This document shows, piece after piece, positions 29,899-37,909 of a stretch of 39,180 nt of DNA (positions within the stretch are counted from its first letter, which is position 1; the number at the start of each line of letters is the position of its first letter). Source of the stretch: Patescibacteria group bacterium (GTDB taxonomy: Bacteria; Patescibacteriota; Microgenomatia; UBA12405; JAHJSD01); the NCBI GenBank assembly GCA_018830585.1, contig JAHJSD010000078.1, positions 1-39,180 on the forward strand. Direction: 5' to 3'. The notes below the pieces were generated by a model. It was not told the origin of the DNA and did no database searches. It was given only the letters and a program-made list of their open reading frames with translations. The translations under genes and the position numbers were made by a program.

Positions 29899-32466
29899 AT
29901 GGTTAACCCGGCTTCCTGGAGCAGACCGACAGAACTTCTCTTGAAAGAGCTTGGTACTTCCGCCGACGGTCTGAAGAAGATCGAGGCTAAAAAACGGCTG
30001 GAAAAAGACGGTTTGAACGAGATCAGACAAGAATCTTCGCGTCCGGTTTTAAGGATTTTATGGTTACAGCTTCAAAACTGGCTGATAATAATCCTCTTTT
30101 TAGCCGCGGCAGTTTCTTATTTTTTGGGTGAACATCTTGAGGGAGGGGTAATCACCAGCCTGGTGCTTTTAAGCGTGTTTTTTGGTTTTTTCCAGGAATA
30201 TCGCGCCGAAAAGGCTTTGGAGAAGTTAAGAAAATATATCAGCCACAAGATAAGAGTAAAAAGAGACGGCCAGTGGCAGACTTTGGAAAACAAAGAATTG
30301 GTCGTGGGAGATTTGGTGGAATTAAGGATCGGGGATATTGTCCCGGCCGATATCCGACTGATTTCTTTGGACGGATTGGCCGTTAACGAATCGGTTTTAA
30401 CCGGCGAATCCGAGCCGGTGGTCAAGGATCTGAAAACCGTCAGCAAAAAGCGCAGCCAGCCTCAAGACTTAAAAAATATGGTTTTTATGGGAACTTCGGT
30501 TTCTTTAGGCTTGGCAACCGGGGTGGTGACGGCGGTGGCTAAAGACACTTTTTTTGGAAAAACAGCCAAGCTCTTGTCTGCTATCCCCAGAGAGACCGAT
30601 TTTCAAAAACAGATAAAAAATTTCGGCTCTTTTCTTTTCAAGGTTACTGTGATTATGACCACCTTCGTATTTTTGGCCAACGCTTTTTTGGAAAAAGGAA
30701 TCTTCGAATCGCTCCTTTTTGCTGTTGCCTTGGCGGTAGGAATTGCTCCGGAGATGCTGCCGGCGGTAATTACGGTAACTTTGTCTCAAGGCGCTTTAAA
30801 AATGGCCCGCCAAAAAGTAATCGTCAAAAGGTTAGCTTCCGTTGAGGATCTGGGAAATGTAGACACTTTGTGTACCGATAAGACGGGCACGTTGACCGAA
30901 GGCAAATTTTCTCTTGCCGGTTTTAAAAACGTTAACGGTGATGATTTGGATCAGGAGTCGCTCAGGTTAGCCTTGCTTTGTACCGGTGGTTTTAACCATC
31001 AGCGTAAAGTGGTTCCGACTAATGCCACCGACAAAGCTCTTTGGGAAAGTGGAATAGCCGGAAAACTTAAAAAAAGCTTGGCAAGCTATCGGGTTTTAGA
31101 TGAAAACGAATTTGATTTTGAGCGGAAGCGGATGAGTGTTTTGGTCGCTAAAAAGGAGCGGTCTGAAAATTATTGCTTGGTTGTCAAGGGAGCTCCGGAA
31201 TCTGTTTTGGCGGCAGTTTCCGAAGTTATAGTTAAGGGCGAATCAGTTTTGATCAAAAAACAGAAAAGAGAGGAAATTGCAAAACAGTTGGCCGGCTATG
31301 AAAGTTTGGGTTACCGGGTGATTGCTTTGGCTCGGAAAAAAATGAAAGAGGCCGATTCTGTGATCAAAGACGAGAACAATCTTACTCTTTTAGGGTTTTT
31401 GCTTTTCAGTGATCCGGTTAAGGCTTCGGCGGCCAAGTCTTTGGAATTATTCCAAAAGTTAGGGGTAAAAATTAAAATTATCAGCGGCGACAGCATCGGT
31501 ATAACCAAGAGCATTGCCGTCAAAGTCGGCTTGATCGGCCAGACGGAAAAAATAATCAGCGGAGAAGACTTAGCCCGGCTTCATGATAGGGATTTTGATC
31601 AATGCGTGAATCAATGCCGTGTTTTTGCCAGGGTTACTCCGGAGCAGAAGTATAAGATTGTTGCTTCATTGAACCGGGAAGGACATATCGTCGGTTTTTT
31701 GGGTGACGGAATCAATGATGCTCCGGCTTTAAAGGCGGCTGATGTAGGTATTGCCGTTGATACCGGGGCGGCGATTTCTAAAGAAGCGGCGGATATTATT
31801 TTGTTGAAAAAAGATCTGCAGATTTTAGCCGAAGGAATTGGAGCGGGGAGAAAAACGTTCGGCAATATTATGAAATATATTTTAAATACCATCAGCGCCA
31901 ATTACGGCAATATGTTTACCGTCTCCGCCTCATCTCTATTTTTAAAATTTATCCCGCTTTTGCCTTCGCAGATACTTTTAAACAACTTTATCAGTGATAT
32001 CCCTCTTTTGGCAATTGCTACCGACAATGTTGATGGTGAATTTGTTAAAAAACCGAAACGGTGGAATATCCGGCTGATCGGGATGTTCATGCTTTACTTC
32101 GGCCTGATCAGTTCGTTTTTTGATTTTGTTTTGATTTTGTTTTTGCTTCTTTTTTGGAAGGTCGGCCCCGGTGTTTTCAGGACAGCTTGGTTTATTGAGT
32201 CCTCGCTTTCGGAAATAATGGTTACTTTTTCGATCCGGACCAAGTTGCTGTTCTTCCGAAGCAAACCGAGCCGATGGCTGATCGTTCTTAGTTTCTTTTC
32301 CAGCTTGCTGGTGGTTTTAATGCCTTTTCTGGCTTTCGGCAGAGAGGTTTTTGAGTTCAGTCTTTTGCCGGTATCGGTTTGGATTTGGATTGCTTTGGTA
32401 GTGGTCTCTTATTTCATCGTTACCGAAATGGTTAAACATAAATTTTTCGCTAAGTTTGAGTTTTAG
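29899..32466 (+). CDS. mgtA: P-type cation-transporting ATPase, MgtA-like
   Basis: 855-residue P-type ATPase. N-terminal cation-ATPase domain, actuator TGES (NESVLTGESEP), phosphorylation motif LCTDKTGTLTE (Asp327), nucleotide-binding segment VVKGAPESVL and hinge VGFLGDGINDAPALKAADVG, with about ten transmembrane helices. The M4 region AVGIAPEMLPAVITVTLSQG, followed by QKVIVKRLASVEDLGNVDTL, resembles Mg2+-importing MgtA/MgtB more than SERCA-type pumps (PEGLP). ATG 29899 is preferred to the upstream TTG (29851) because AAAGG lies at good distance and the N-terminus matches the family better. Mg2+ uptake is inferred from the M4 motif; no Mg-sensing leader is visible. Confidence 0.85.
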   Translation: MVNPASWSRPTELLLKELGTSADGLKKIEAKKRLEKDGLNEIRQESSRPVLRILWLQLQNWLIIILFLAAAVSYFLGEHLEGGVITSLVLLSVFFGFFQEYRAEKALEKLRKYISHKIRVKRDGQWQTLENKELVVGDLVELRIGDIVPADIRLISLDGLAVNESVLTGESEPVVKDLKTVSKKRSQPQDLKNMVFMGTSVSLGLATGVVTAVAKDTFFGKTAKLLSAIPRETDFQKQIKNFGSFLFKVTVIMTTFVFLANAFLEKGIFESLLFAVALAVGIAPEMLPAVITVTLSQGALKMARQKVIVKRLASVEDLGNVDTLCTDKTGTLTEGKFSLAGFKNVNGDDLDQESLRLALLCTGGFNHQRKVVPTNATDKALWESGIAGKLKKSLASYRVLDENEFDFERKRMSVLVAKKERSENYCLVVKGAPESVLAAVSEVIVKGESVLIKKQKREEIAKQLAGYESLGYRVIALARKKMKEADSVIKDENNLTLLGFLLFSDPVKASAAKSLELFQKLGVKIKIISGDSIGITKSIAVKVGLIGQTEKIISGEDLARLHDRDFDQCVNQCRVFARVTPEQKYKIVASLNREGHIVGFLGDGINDAPALKAADVGIAVDTGAAISKEAADIILLKKDLQILAEGIGAGRKTFGNIMKYILNTISANYGNMFTVSASSLFLKFIPLLPSQILLNNFISDIPLLAIATDNVDGEFVKKPKRWNIRLIGMFMLYFGLISSFFDFVLILFLLLFWKVGPGVFRTAWFIESSLSEIMVTFSIRTKLLFFRSKPSRWLIVLSFFSSLLVVLMPFLAFGREVFEFSLLPVSVWIWIALVVVSYFIVTEMVKHKFFAKFEF

Positions 32467-33120
32467 TCCGTCGAAAGCGAAAATCCCGAAGGGATCCCTT
32501 TGGGATTCTAAGGCCCCTGTATCCTTCTGTAGCCCTGCCGGCAGGCAGGGATTCCTGTCTCGTAAGGCTTGCTCAGAGTGATAGAAGGGAAATAGGCGCT
32601 GGCGCTGGATTCCTCTTTCTGCCGGAGGCAGAAATTCGGAATGACGGAAGAAGGAGGCGCTTCGCTGCCTGTCTTGTCCACCACGGGCGGGCCTGCCTGC
32701 TCGCCTCGCTGAGCGGTCGAAGCGGGCCGGTAGGCGTAACCAGCCCTCGGCTTTCCCACTGCAGTGGAGTCGCTCAGAATGGCTTTCTTGACTCGTCATC
32801 CTGAGTGTAGCGAAGGATCCCCTTTTCGATGGCAAGTTGTCGAAGATTAGGGGCCTCGTACCACCACAGGGTACAGGGAAAATTCTTCTCCCGACGTAAC
32901 GTCTGGGCGATGACGAAGGACCCCTCTCTGGAACAACCTCGTCATCCTGAGGAATTCTGATGACGAAGAATCCCCGCCCGCATCGCCTGACGGCTTCAGC
33001 GTCTGGCGGGCGCGGCCCTTGTCTAAGCAAGTTGCTGGTATATGAGGGGGGGATTCTTCCCCGCCAGCAACTGCGTAGCTTTGGGCGGGTCAGAATGACG
33101 GGAAACGAGAGGATTCTTCG
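32467..33120. repeat. Large dispersed-repeat block
   Basis: Begins one base after the ATPase stop with the third copy of the AATCCC/GGGATT palindrome (to 32507). It continues with CCCTGCCGGCAGGCAGGG (near 32534-32551), GGAATTCTGATGACGAAGAA units, an inverted GGCGGGCGCGGCCCTTG, and CCCGCCAGCAACTGCGTAG paired with TTGGGCGGG. Much of it is the inverse of 405-640 and 16617-16780. Open frames of up to 237 codons on the minus strand are repeat read-through and are not supported as genes. Confidence 0.7.
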
Positions 33121-33210
33121 AGATTAGAATAACAAGAGAGTCCGCCTTCGCTTTGACCTTTGAACGGTACTTGTTTTTCAGGTGTGTCATCTGTTGGTTA
33201 GCCCCTGACA

Positions 33211-33219
33211 TGCTATCAT
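33211..33219 (+). promoter_or_regulatory. Extended -10 promoter, leaderless
   Basis: TGCTATCAT, with the ATG 7 nt downstream at 33227. Confidence 0.5.
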
Positions 33220-33226
33220 TAGCTTG

Positions 33227-35704
33227 ATGTCTTTTTTGGTCTGGCATTATACCAAAGGTTTAAACTTTTTTCTCAATCGTTGGCTTTTTGTTCTGACCTG
33301 GGTCAATCATTACTTTTCAATCGGTCTTTTAATCAAGTCCCTTTTTGCCCCCTGGAAGAGATTGATTATTGAAGAATCCGACAGTCCGGGGCTAAAAGGT
33401 TTTTTTGACAGGTTTACCTTTAACTTGATTTCCCGCGCTATCGGCGCAGTGGTCCGCCTTGCCGTGGTTTTGGCCGCTTCTCTGATCCTTGTTTTGACGG
33501 TAATTGCCGGCTTTTTGCTCTTTTTAATCTGGTTAATTTTTCCTCCCTTGGGATTAAGGCCTTTTTGGCAGGAGAAAGGTCAGTCACTCTCTTTTGCCAA
33601 AGAACTGTTTAATAAGATTAAAAGGAATCCGGGTTTTGCCTCCAGGATTCTCTGGGAGAACCGGGCAGGGGTGTTTATTTTTGCCCACGTGGGCCTAAAC
33701 AAAGAGGAAATGATCAGCAATACTAACCTAAATTTGGAATTTTTAAAATCGGCTCCTCCGTCTTCGTATCAGGCCTTGGTCGAAGGGTTAATCAAGCCGA
33801 CCGATGAGTTTGAGAATTTTTTAAATGCAAGAGGTTTATTAAAAGAGGATATCTTTTTAGCCGCCTACTGGTGGGATGCCCAGCAAAAACCGCCCGGTTC
33901 GCTTGACGGAAAACTGTTTGGTCGTCCCGGTATCGGATTGGAGCTGCTTTTTGGCTATACCCCCAGCTTGAATAACTATGTAGTTGATCTTTCTGCTCCC
34001 CGGCCGTTTTCCCACCACTTAATCGGCCGGGAACCGGTTGTTTTTAGAATGGAAAGAATTCTTTCCAGCAACAAAAGTGTTTTTTTGACCGGTCAGCCCG
34101 GAGTGGGTAAGTACACTGTCGCTTTGGAATTTGCCTATCGCGCCGGTACTGGCCAGTTGGGAAAAGAGATGTCTTATCGCCGGGTTCTGGAGTTCGACTA
34201 TAACTTTCTTCTTTCAGAGACAACAGACTTAAGTCTGAAGAAAAAGAAACTTTCCCTGATTTTGGACGAGGCAGCCAGAGCGGGAAATATCATTTTAGTG
34301 ATCAGAGATTTGCACCGGTTGACCAACTCCGACGTTGAGGGAATTGACTTTACCGATGTTTTTGAACCCTTTTTGGAACAGGGCCAGCTTAAAATTATTG
34401 CCATCGTTTCCCAGGTTGACTACGAGCGTTTTTTAGCTCCCAACCTGAAGTTGCGTAAAAATTTCCAACCGGTTGAGGTAATCCCGCCGACCAAAGACGA
34501 GGCGATGATAATTTTGCTTTTGGCCGCTTACCAGTGGGAAAAAACTAAAAGAACAGTGATTACCATTCCTTCGCTGAGGAGAATTTTAGACGGCACCGAC
34601 CGCTATATCACCGACATTCCCTTTCCCGAAAAAGCGCTTGAGCTTTTAGACGAGGTCGTTTTCAGTCTGGAGAAAGAATCTCAAAAAACGGCGACACCTG
34701 CCAAGGTGGACCAGATTCTTTCGGAAAAAGTGGGCTTGCCGTTGCTGTCTCCTGCCGATTCTGAAAAAAAGAGGCTGAACAATCTCGAGGAAATTATTCA
34801 CCGGAGGTTAATCGACCAGGAAAAAGCGGTTTCTTTAATTGCCAAGAGTTTAAGGAGTAGAATTGTCGGTGTCAGAGGTGAAAACAGGCCGGTGGGCTCT
34901 TTTCTCTTTATGGGGCCAACCGGAGTGGGCAAAACGCAGACTGCCAGGGCTTTGGCCTCGGCTTACTACGGCAGTGAAAAGGAGATTTTGCGTTTTGATT
35001 TGGCCGAATATGCTTCTGATGAGGGAATAATGAGGCTTTTGGGCTCTTTGTCGCAAAACCAGCCCGGTGTCTTGGCCCCTTCGATCCGGAACAGGCCGGC
35101 AAGCCTGCTCTTGTTAGACGAGATAGAAAAAGCGCCTCCAAAAATTTACAATCTTTTTTTGACCCTTCTTGACGAGGGTTATTTCACCGACGCTTTTGGG
35201 AGAAAGATCAACTGTAGAAATCTCTTTGTTATTGCCACTTCCAACGCCGGCGCGGAAAAAGTGAGGCAATTGGTTTCTCAGGGTCTTTCCGGAGAAGAGC
35301 TGCAGAAAGAAGTGGTCGACTATGTCCAGAGAGAAGGTTTTTTCCAGCCTGAGTTCTTAAACCGTTTTGATGGGGTGGTTGTTTTTGAACCCCTCAGAGG
35401 CGAGGATTTAATTAAAATCGCCTATCTGCAAATGGAAGATTTGCAGCGCAGTTTAAAGCAGAAAAACATTTATTTAGAAATAAGCGAGGATGTTTGCCGC
35501 AAACTAGCCCAAGACGGTTACCAGCCCGAGTATGGAGCTAGACCGATGAAAAGGATGATAGACTTGGTTTTGGGCGATTTGATCAGCCGGGCGATTTTAA
35601 ATAATGAAATAACCTCCGGGGACAATATCAAAATTGTTGCCAAAGAGGGAGTCGAGGAATTTGCTTGGGAAAAAATAGACAAACCTCCCGTCAGGAGTTC
35701 TTAG
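33227..35704 (+). CDS. Membrane-anchored Clp-type AAA+ unfoldase with degenerate first ATPase domain
   Basis: 825 residues. The N-terminal ~115 residues hold two to three membrane segments (WLFVLTWVNHYFSIGLLI and AVVLAASLILVLTVIAGFLL...). A Clp N-like linker region follows, then two AAA+ domains. D1 is degenerate: Walker A reads GQPGVGKYT, with Tyr296 where Ser/Thr should bind Mg-ATP, and Walker B reads ILVIRDLH instead of hhhhDE. D2 is intact: GPTGVGKT (Lys569), LLLLDEIEKA, sensor IATSNAG, Arg finger FLNRFD and GARPMKR. ClpC/ClpB relatives unfold proteins for degradation or disaggregation. The membrane anchor suggests work on membrane or exported proteins; no ClpP gene is in the window. Confidence 0.85.
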   Translation: MSFLVWHYTKGLNFFLNRWLFVLTWVNHYFSIGLLIKSLFAPWKRLIIEESDSPGLKGFFDRFTFNLISRAIGAVVRLAVVLAASLILVLTVIAGFLLFLIWLIFPPLGLRPFWQEKGQSLSFAKELFNKIKRNPGFASRILWENRAGVFIFAHVGLNKEEMISNTNLNLEFLKSAPPSSYQALVEGLIKPTDEFENFLNARGLLKEDIFLAAYWWDAQQKPPGSLDGKLFGRPGIGLELLFGYTPSLNNYVVDLSAPRPFSHHLIGREPVVFRMERILSSNKSVFLTGQPGVGKYTVALEFAYRAGTGQLGKEMSYRRVLEFDYNFLLSETTDLSLKKKKLSLILDEAARAGNIILVIRDLHRLTNSDVEGIDFTDVFEPFLEQGQLKIIAIVSQVDYERFLAPNLKLRKNFQPVEVIPPTKDEAMIILLLAAYQWEKTKRTVITIPSLRRILDGTDRYITDIPFPEKALELLDEVVFSLEKESQKTATPAKVDQILSEKVGLPLLSPADSEKKRLNNLEEIIHRRLIDQEKAVSLIAKSLRSRIVGVRGENRPVGSFLFMGPTGVGKTQTARALASAYYGSEKEILRFDLAEYASDEGIMRLLGSLSQNQPGVLAPSIRNRPASLLLLDEIEKAPPKIYNLFLTLLDEGYFTDAFGRKINCRNLFVIATSNAGAEKVRQLVSQGLSGEELQKEVVDYVQREGFFQPEFLNRFDGVVVFEPLRGEDLIKIAYLQMEDLQRSLKQKNIYLEISEDVCRKLAQDGYQPEYGARPMKRMIDLVLGDLISRAILNNEITSGDNIKIVAKEGVEEFAWEKIDKPPVRSS

Positions 35705-35840
35705 TCGGTTTTAATGATGGAAATAGACCTTTTTCAATTGCCTCTGTTTTTAATTCTCTGAGTAGCGCCAGACCCCGCTTTCTTTGCCTCCTTGCTTCCG
35801 GGGTTTTAAGTATCCGGCCGTCCGGCCCGGTACCGATCAT
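35691..35840 (-). CDS. Possible small basic protein or gene remnant, 49 residues
   Basis: Minus-strand frame from ATG 35840 (MIGTGPDGRILKTPEARRQR, then KRGLALLRELKTEAIEKGLF) to a TGA at 35691, overlapping the end of the Clp-like gene by 14 bp. Composition is protein-like and helical. The frame is open further upstream (TRASALNALRVS) into repeat copy C, so the insertion may have cut off the true 5' end. Confidence 0.35.
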   Translation of the reverse strand: MIGTGPDGRILKTPEARRQRKRGLALLRELKTEAIEKGLFPSLKPTKNS

Positions 35841-35878
35841 AGACACTCTTAAGGCATTTAAAGCTGAAGCTCTGGTTG

Positions 35879-35996
35879 AACCTGTTTCAAAAGTGATCGC
35901 GAACGAGTGAAGCGAGTGTGGCGATCTTGTTTTTAAAGATAGATTGCCGCGTCGTTAACACTCCTCGCAATGACGTAAAGAGTTTTGAAACCAGTT
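35879..35996 (+). repeat. 118-bp MITE-like element, copy C
   Basis: Starts AACCTGTTTCAAAAGTGATC and ends GAGTTTTGAAACCAGTT. The terminal 14 bp are inverted repeats with two mismatches. TGGTT occurs on both sides (35873-35877, 35996-36000), a possible target duplication. Same orientation as copy B. Confidence 0.8.
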
Positions 35997-36019
35997 GGTT
36001 TTAAAATCGTTTTCGCCAG

Positions 36020-37051
36020 TCATCTTAAAAACTTTTCTATGTTTTCCTGATGTTCCCGGTAAGTTTCGGCGATATGGATTTTTTTATCGGGTGAGTGGAG
36101 GTAGAAAAAGGCGTCGGTATCGGCAGGGTTGATTACCGCTTCAATTGAAGCTAAGCTTGGACTGCAGATTGGTCCGACCGGCGGCCCTTGGTTCAGATAG
36201 GTGTTGTAAAGAGACGGGGTCGTTCTTAATTGACTTCCTGTTACTACGGGCCAGAAGTGGCACTCGGTGATTGGTGTTTGCCCTTTCGGATCTGCCTGTG
36301 AAAACTGGCAGTCTCTTGAAGCCAGGGCGTATTGAACAGTAGCGTCGATTTCCAGTCTCATCCCTTTTTCAAGACGGTTCAGGATAATCCCGGCAATAAT
36401 CGGCTTATCATAATCTCCGCCGCTTTCCCGCTCGATTAAAGAGGCGATTTTAATGGCGGTATCATTTCTGATATTGGCAGCCAGCAACTGTTGGTAAATT
36501 CGGCTATCAAACTTATCATCGAAGTTAGCTTTTAGCTTTTGGGCGACCTGGTAAGGCTTTGCCTTTGAGTCTATCAGATAAGTGTCGGGAAATAGATAGC
36601 CCTCTTCCGCTAAACCGATAAATGAAAAAACGTCATCTTCGGTCCAGTTAAGCGACCTTTTCAGAATCAGGGCGGTTTGCTCTTTCCTTTTTCCCGGCGG
36701 AATGGTGATCCATTTCTGGTAAGGCTCTTGAAGCAAAATTTTAGCTAACTGGTAAGCGTTGACACTATTGGAAACCAAGTAAGCCCCCGGGTTTATTCTC
36801 TGGCCGACGACAGGACAGCCCTTCTGCCTCCAACAGCGAAGAAAAAGACTGATCTCAAAAATTTCGCGGTTGCGTAAAAACTTGGACTCGATTAGGCGGC
36901 TGATGATTATTTCTTCGGTGTCATTCGGTTTAACGACAAACCTCTCCTGATGGCTATCTTTGCCCGGACCCTTAAACTGGAAGAAAATAATCCCGGCAGA
37001 AATCATTATCAGAGCCAGGAAAGCAAGAAAAGCGGTCTTTATCAGTTTCAC
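36020..37051 (-). CDS. mltG: Endolytic murein transglycosylase MltG
   Basis: 343 residues, starting at GTG. N-terminal membrane anchor (IKTAFLAFLALIMISAGIIFF), a LysM-like region (FVVKPNDTEEIIISRLIES), then the YceG/MltG catalytic domain: EEGYLFPDTYLI, KIASLIERES with probable catalytic Glu207, the conserved AGIILNRLEKGMRLEIDATVQ, and SLYNTYLNQGPPVGPICSPS. MltG cuts nascent peptidoglycan strands and sets glycan length at the outer face of the membrane. An insertion with cysteines (SRDCQFSQADPKGQTPITEC) separates the ATVQYAL and YNTY motifs. It lies 48 nt downstream of lexA on the same strand. Confidence 0.93.
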   Translation of the reverse strand: MKLIKTAFLAFLALIMISAGIIFFQFKGPGKDSHQERFVVKPNDTEEIIISRLIESKFLRNREIFEISLFLRCWRQKGCPVVGQRINPGAYLVSNSVNAYQLAKILLQEPYQKWITIPPGKRKEQTALILKRSLNWTEDDVFSFIGLAEEGYLFPDTYLIDSKAKPYQVAQKLKANFDDKFDSRIYQQLLAANIRNDTAIKIASLIERESGGDYDKPIIAGIILNRLEKGMRLEIDATVQYALASRDCQFSQADPKGQTPITECHFWPVVTGSQLRTTPSLYNTYLNQGPPVGPICSPSLASIEAVINPADTDAFFYLHSPDKKIHIAETYREHQENIEKFLR

Positions 37052-37099
37052 TCCAGTAGTTTACCACCTTAACCAGGAAAGATTAATTAATGGATCGGG

Positions 37100-37726
37100 T
37101 TAATTAGGTAATGTCTTTTTTTGGGGAATAAGACTAATTAGTTTTCCCTGAATAGAAAAATTTTCCAAGATCGGTTTATATTTCGGGTTGGCCGGAAAAA
37201 GCATCGCTCTTCCTTCGACAATTCTGAACCTTTTTAAAGTTACCCCGTTTTCATACAGGGCGGCGATGATTTCTCCGTCATTGGCTACCGGTTGGGGGGC
37301 GATGATAGCGATATCACCGCTGTTGATCCCGGCTCCGATCATGCTGTCCCCGGAGACTTCAACGGCAAAAACATTTTTCAGCCCCCGGCTTTGGAGTAGT
37401 GAGATTTTGATGTATTTGTCTACGTGATCTTCGGCAAAAAAAGCAGTCCCGGCAGGAATACTGCTGGACATCAACGGAACGGAGAAATACCCCTGGTCAG
37501 GTTGGAGTAAAGAAGGGTCTATTCTGATGTTTCTGGCCCCTTTTTTCCTCGAAAGAAGACCGGCTTCTTCCAATTTTTCAAGCTGGAGAGTGACTCCTCT
37601 AAGCGATTTAATCTGGCATCGATCCCTGATTTCTCTAATTGTTGGAGAGAATCCTAAAGTCTTAATTTGGCCGATGATGATTTCCAAGACCCTTTTTTGT
37701 TTTTCGGTCAGTTTTTGATAATCCAT
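37100..37726 (-). CDS. lexA: LexA repressor
   Basis: 208 residues. An N-terminal winged helix (LTEKQKRVLEIIIGQIKTLG, SPTIREIRDRCQIKSLRGVT) binds SOS operators. The C-terminal S24-type autoprotease has its cleavage site at Ala92-Gly93 (SSIPAGTAFF), nucleophile Ser128 (VSGDSMI) and general base Lys165 (GVTLKRFR). RecA-stimulated self-cleavage would release the regulon after DNA damage. The upstream intergenic region is shared with the divergent radical SAM gene and holds an imperfect palindrome that may be its operator. Confidence 0.95.
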   Translation of the reverse strand: MDYQKLTEKQKRVLEIIIGQIKTLGFSPTIREIRDRCQIKSLRGVTLQLEKLEEAGLLSRKKGARNIRIDPSLLQPDQGYFSVPLMSSSIPAGTAFFAEDHVDKYIKISLLQSRGLKNVFAVEVSGDSMIGAGINSGDIAIIAPQPVANDGEIIAALYENGVTLKRFRIVEGRAMLFPANPKYKPILENFSIQGKLISLIPQKKTLPN

Positions 37727-37793
37727 TTGAGATCTCTTTAGTTTAAAAATTTAACTGGTTGGCCCGCAGTCTGCCAAATAGTGAATAGTAAAT

Positions 37794-37821
37794 TTTAGTC
37801 TATTGACTTTTGTCTACTAAA
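37794..37821. promoter_or_regulatory. Candidate LexA operator between lexA and the radical SAM gene
   Basis: TTTAGT and ACTAAA are arms of a 28-bp imperfect palindrome (TTTAGTCTATTGAC, then TTTTGTCTACTAAA). It also holds a repeated GTCTA, 14 bp apart. It sits in the 183-bp gap between the divergent genes, where a self-regulating LexA site is expected. The LexA box of this lineage is not known to me, so the match is positional. Confidence 0.4.
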
Positions 37822-37909
37822 GATAGTAACATCAGTCCAAAGAGTTGTCAAGCCGGAAAATAGTTAAGAAAAGCTTTTACTTTTAAGCTGTAGCTTTGAG
37901 ATTTTAATT

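Noticed and set aside
32317..33030. 237-codon minus-strand frame after the MgtA-like ATPase
   Set aside because: It is composed almost entirely of dispersed repeat units and the antisense of the ATPase end.
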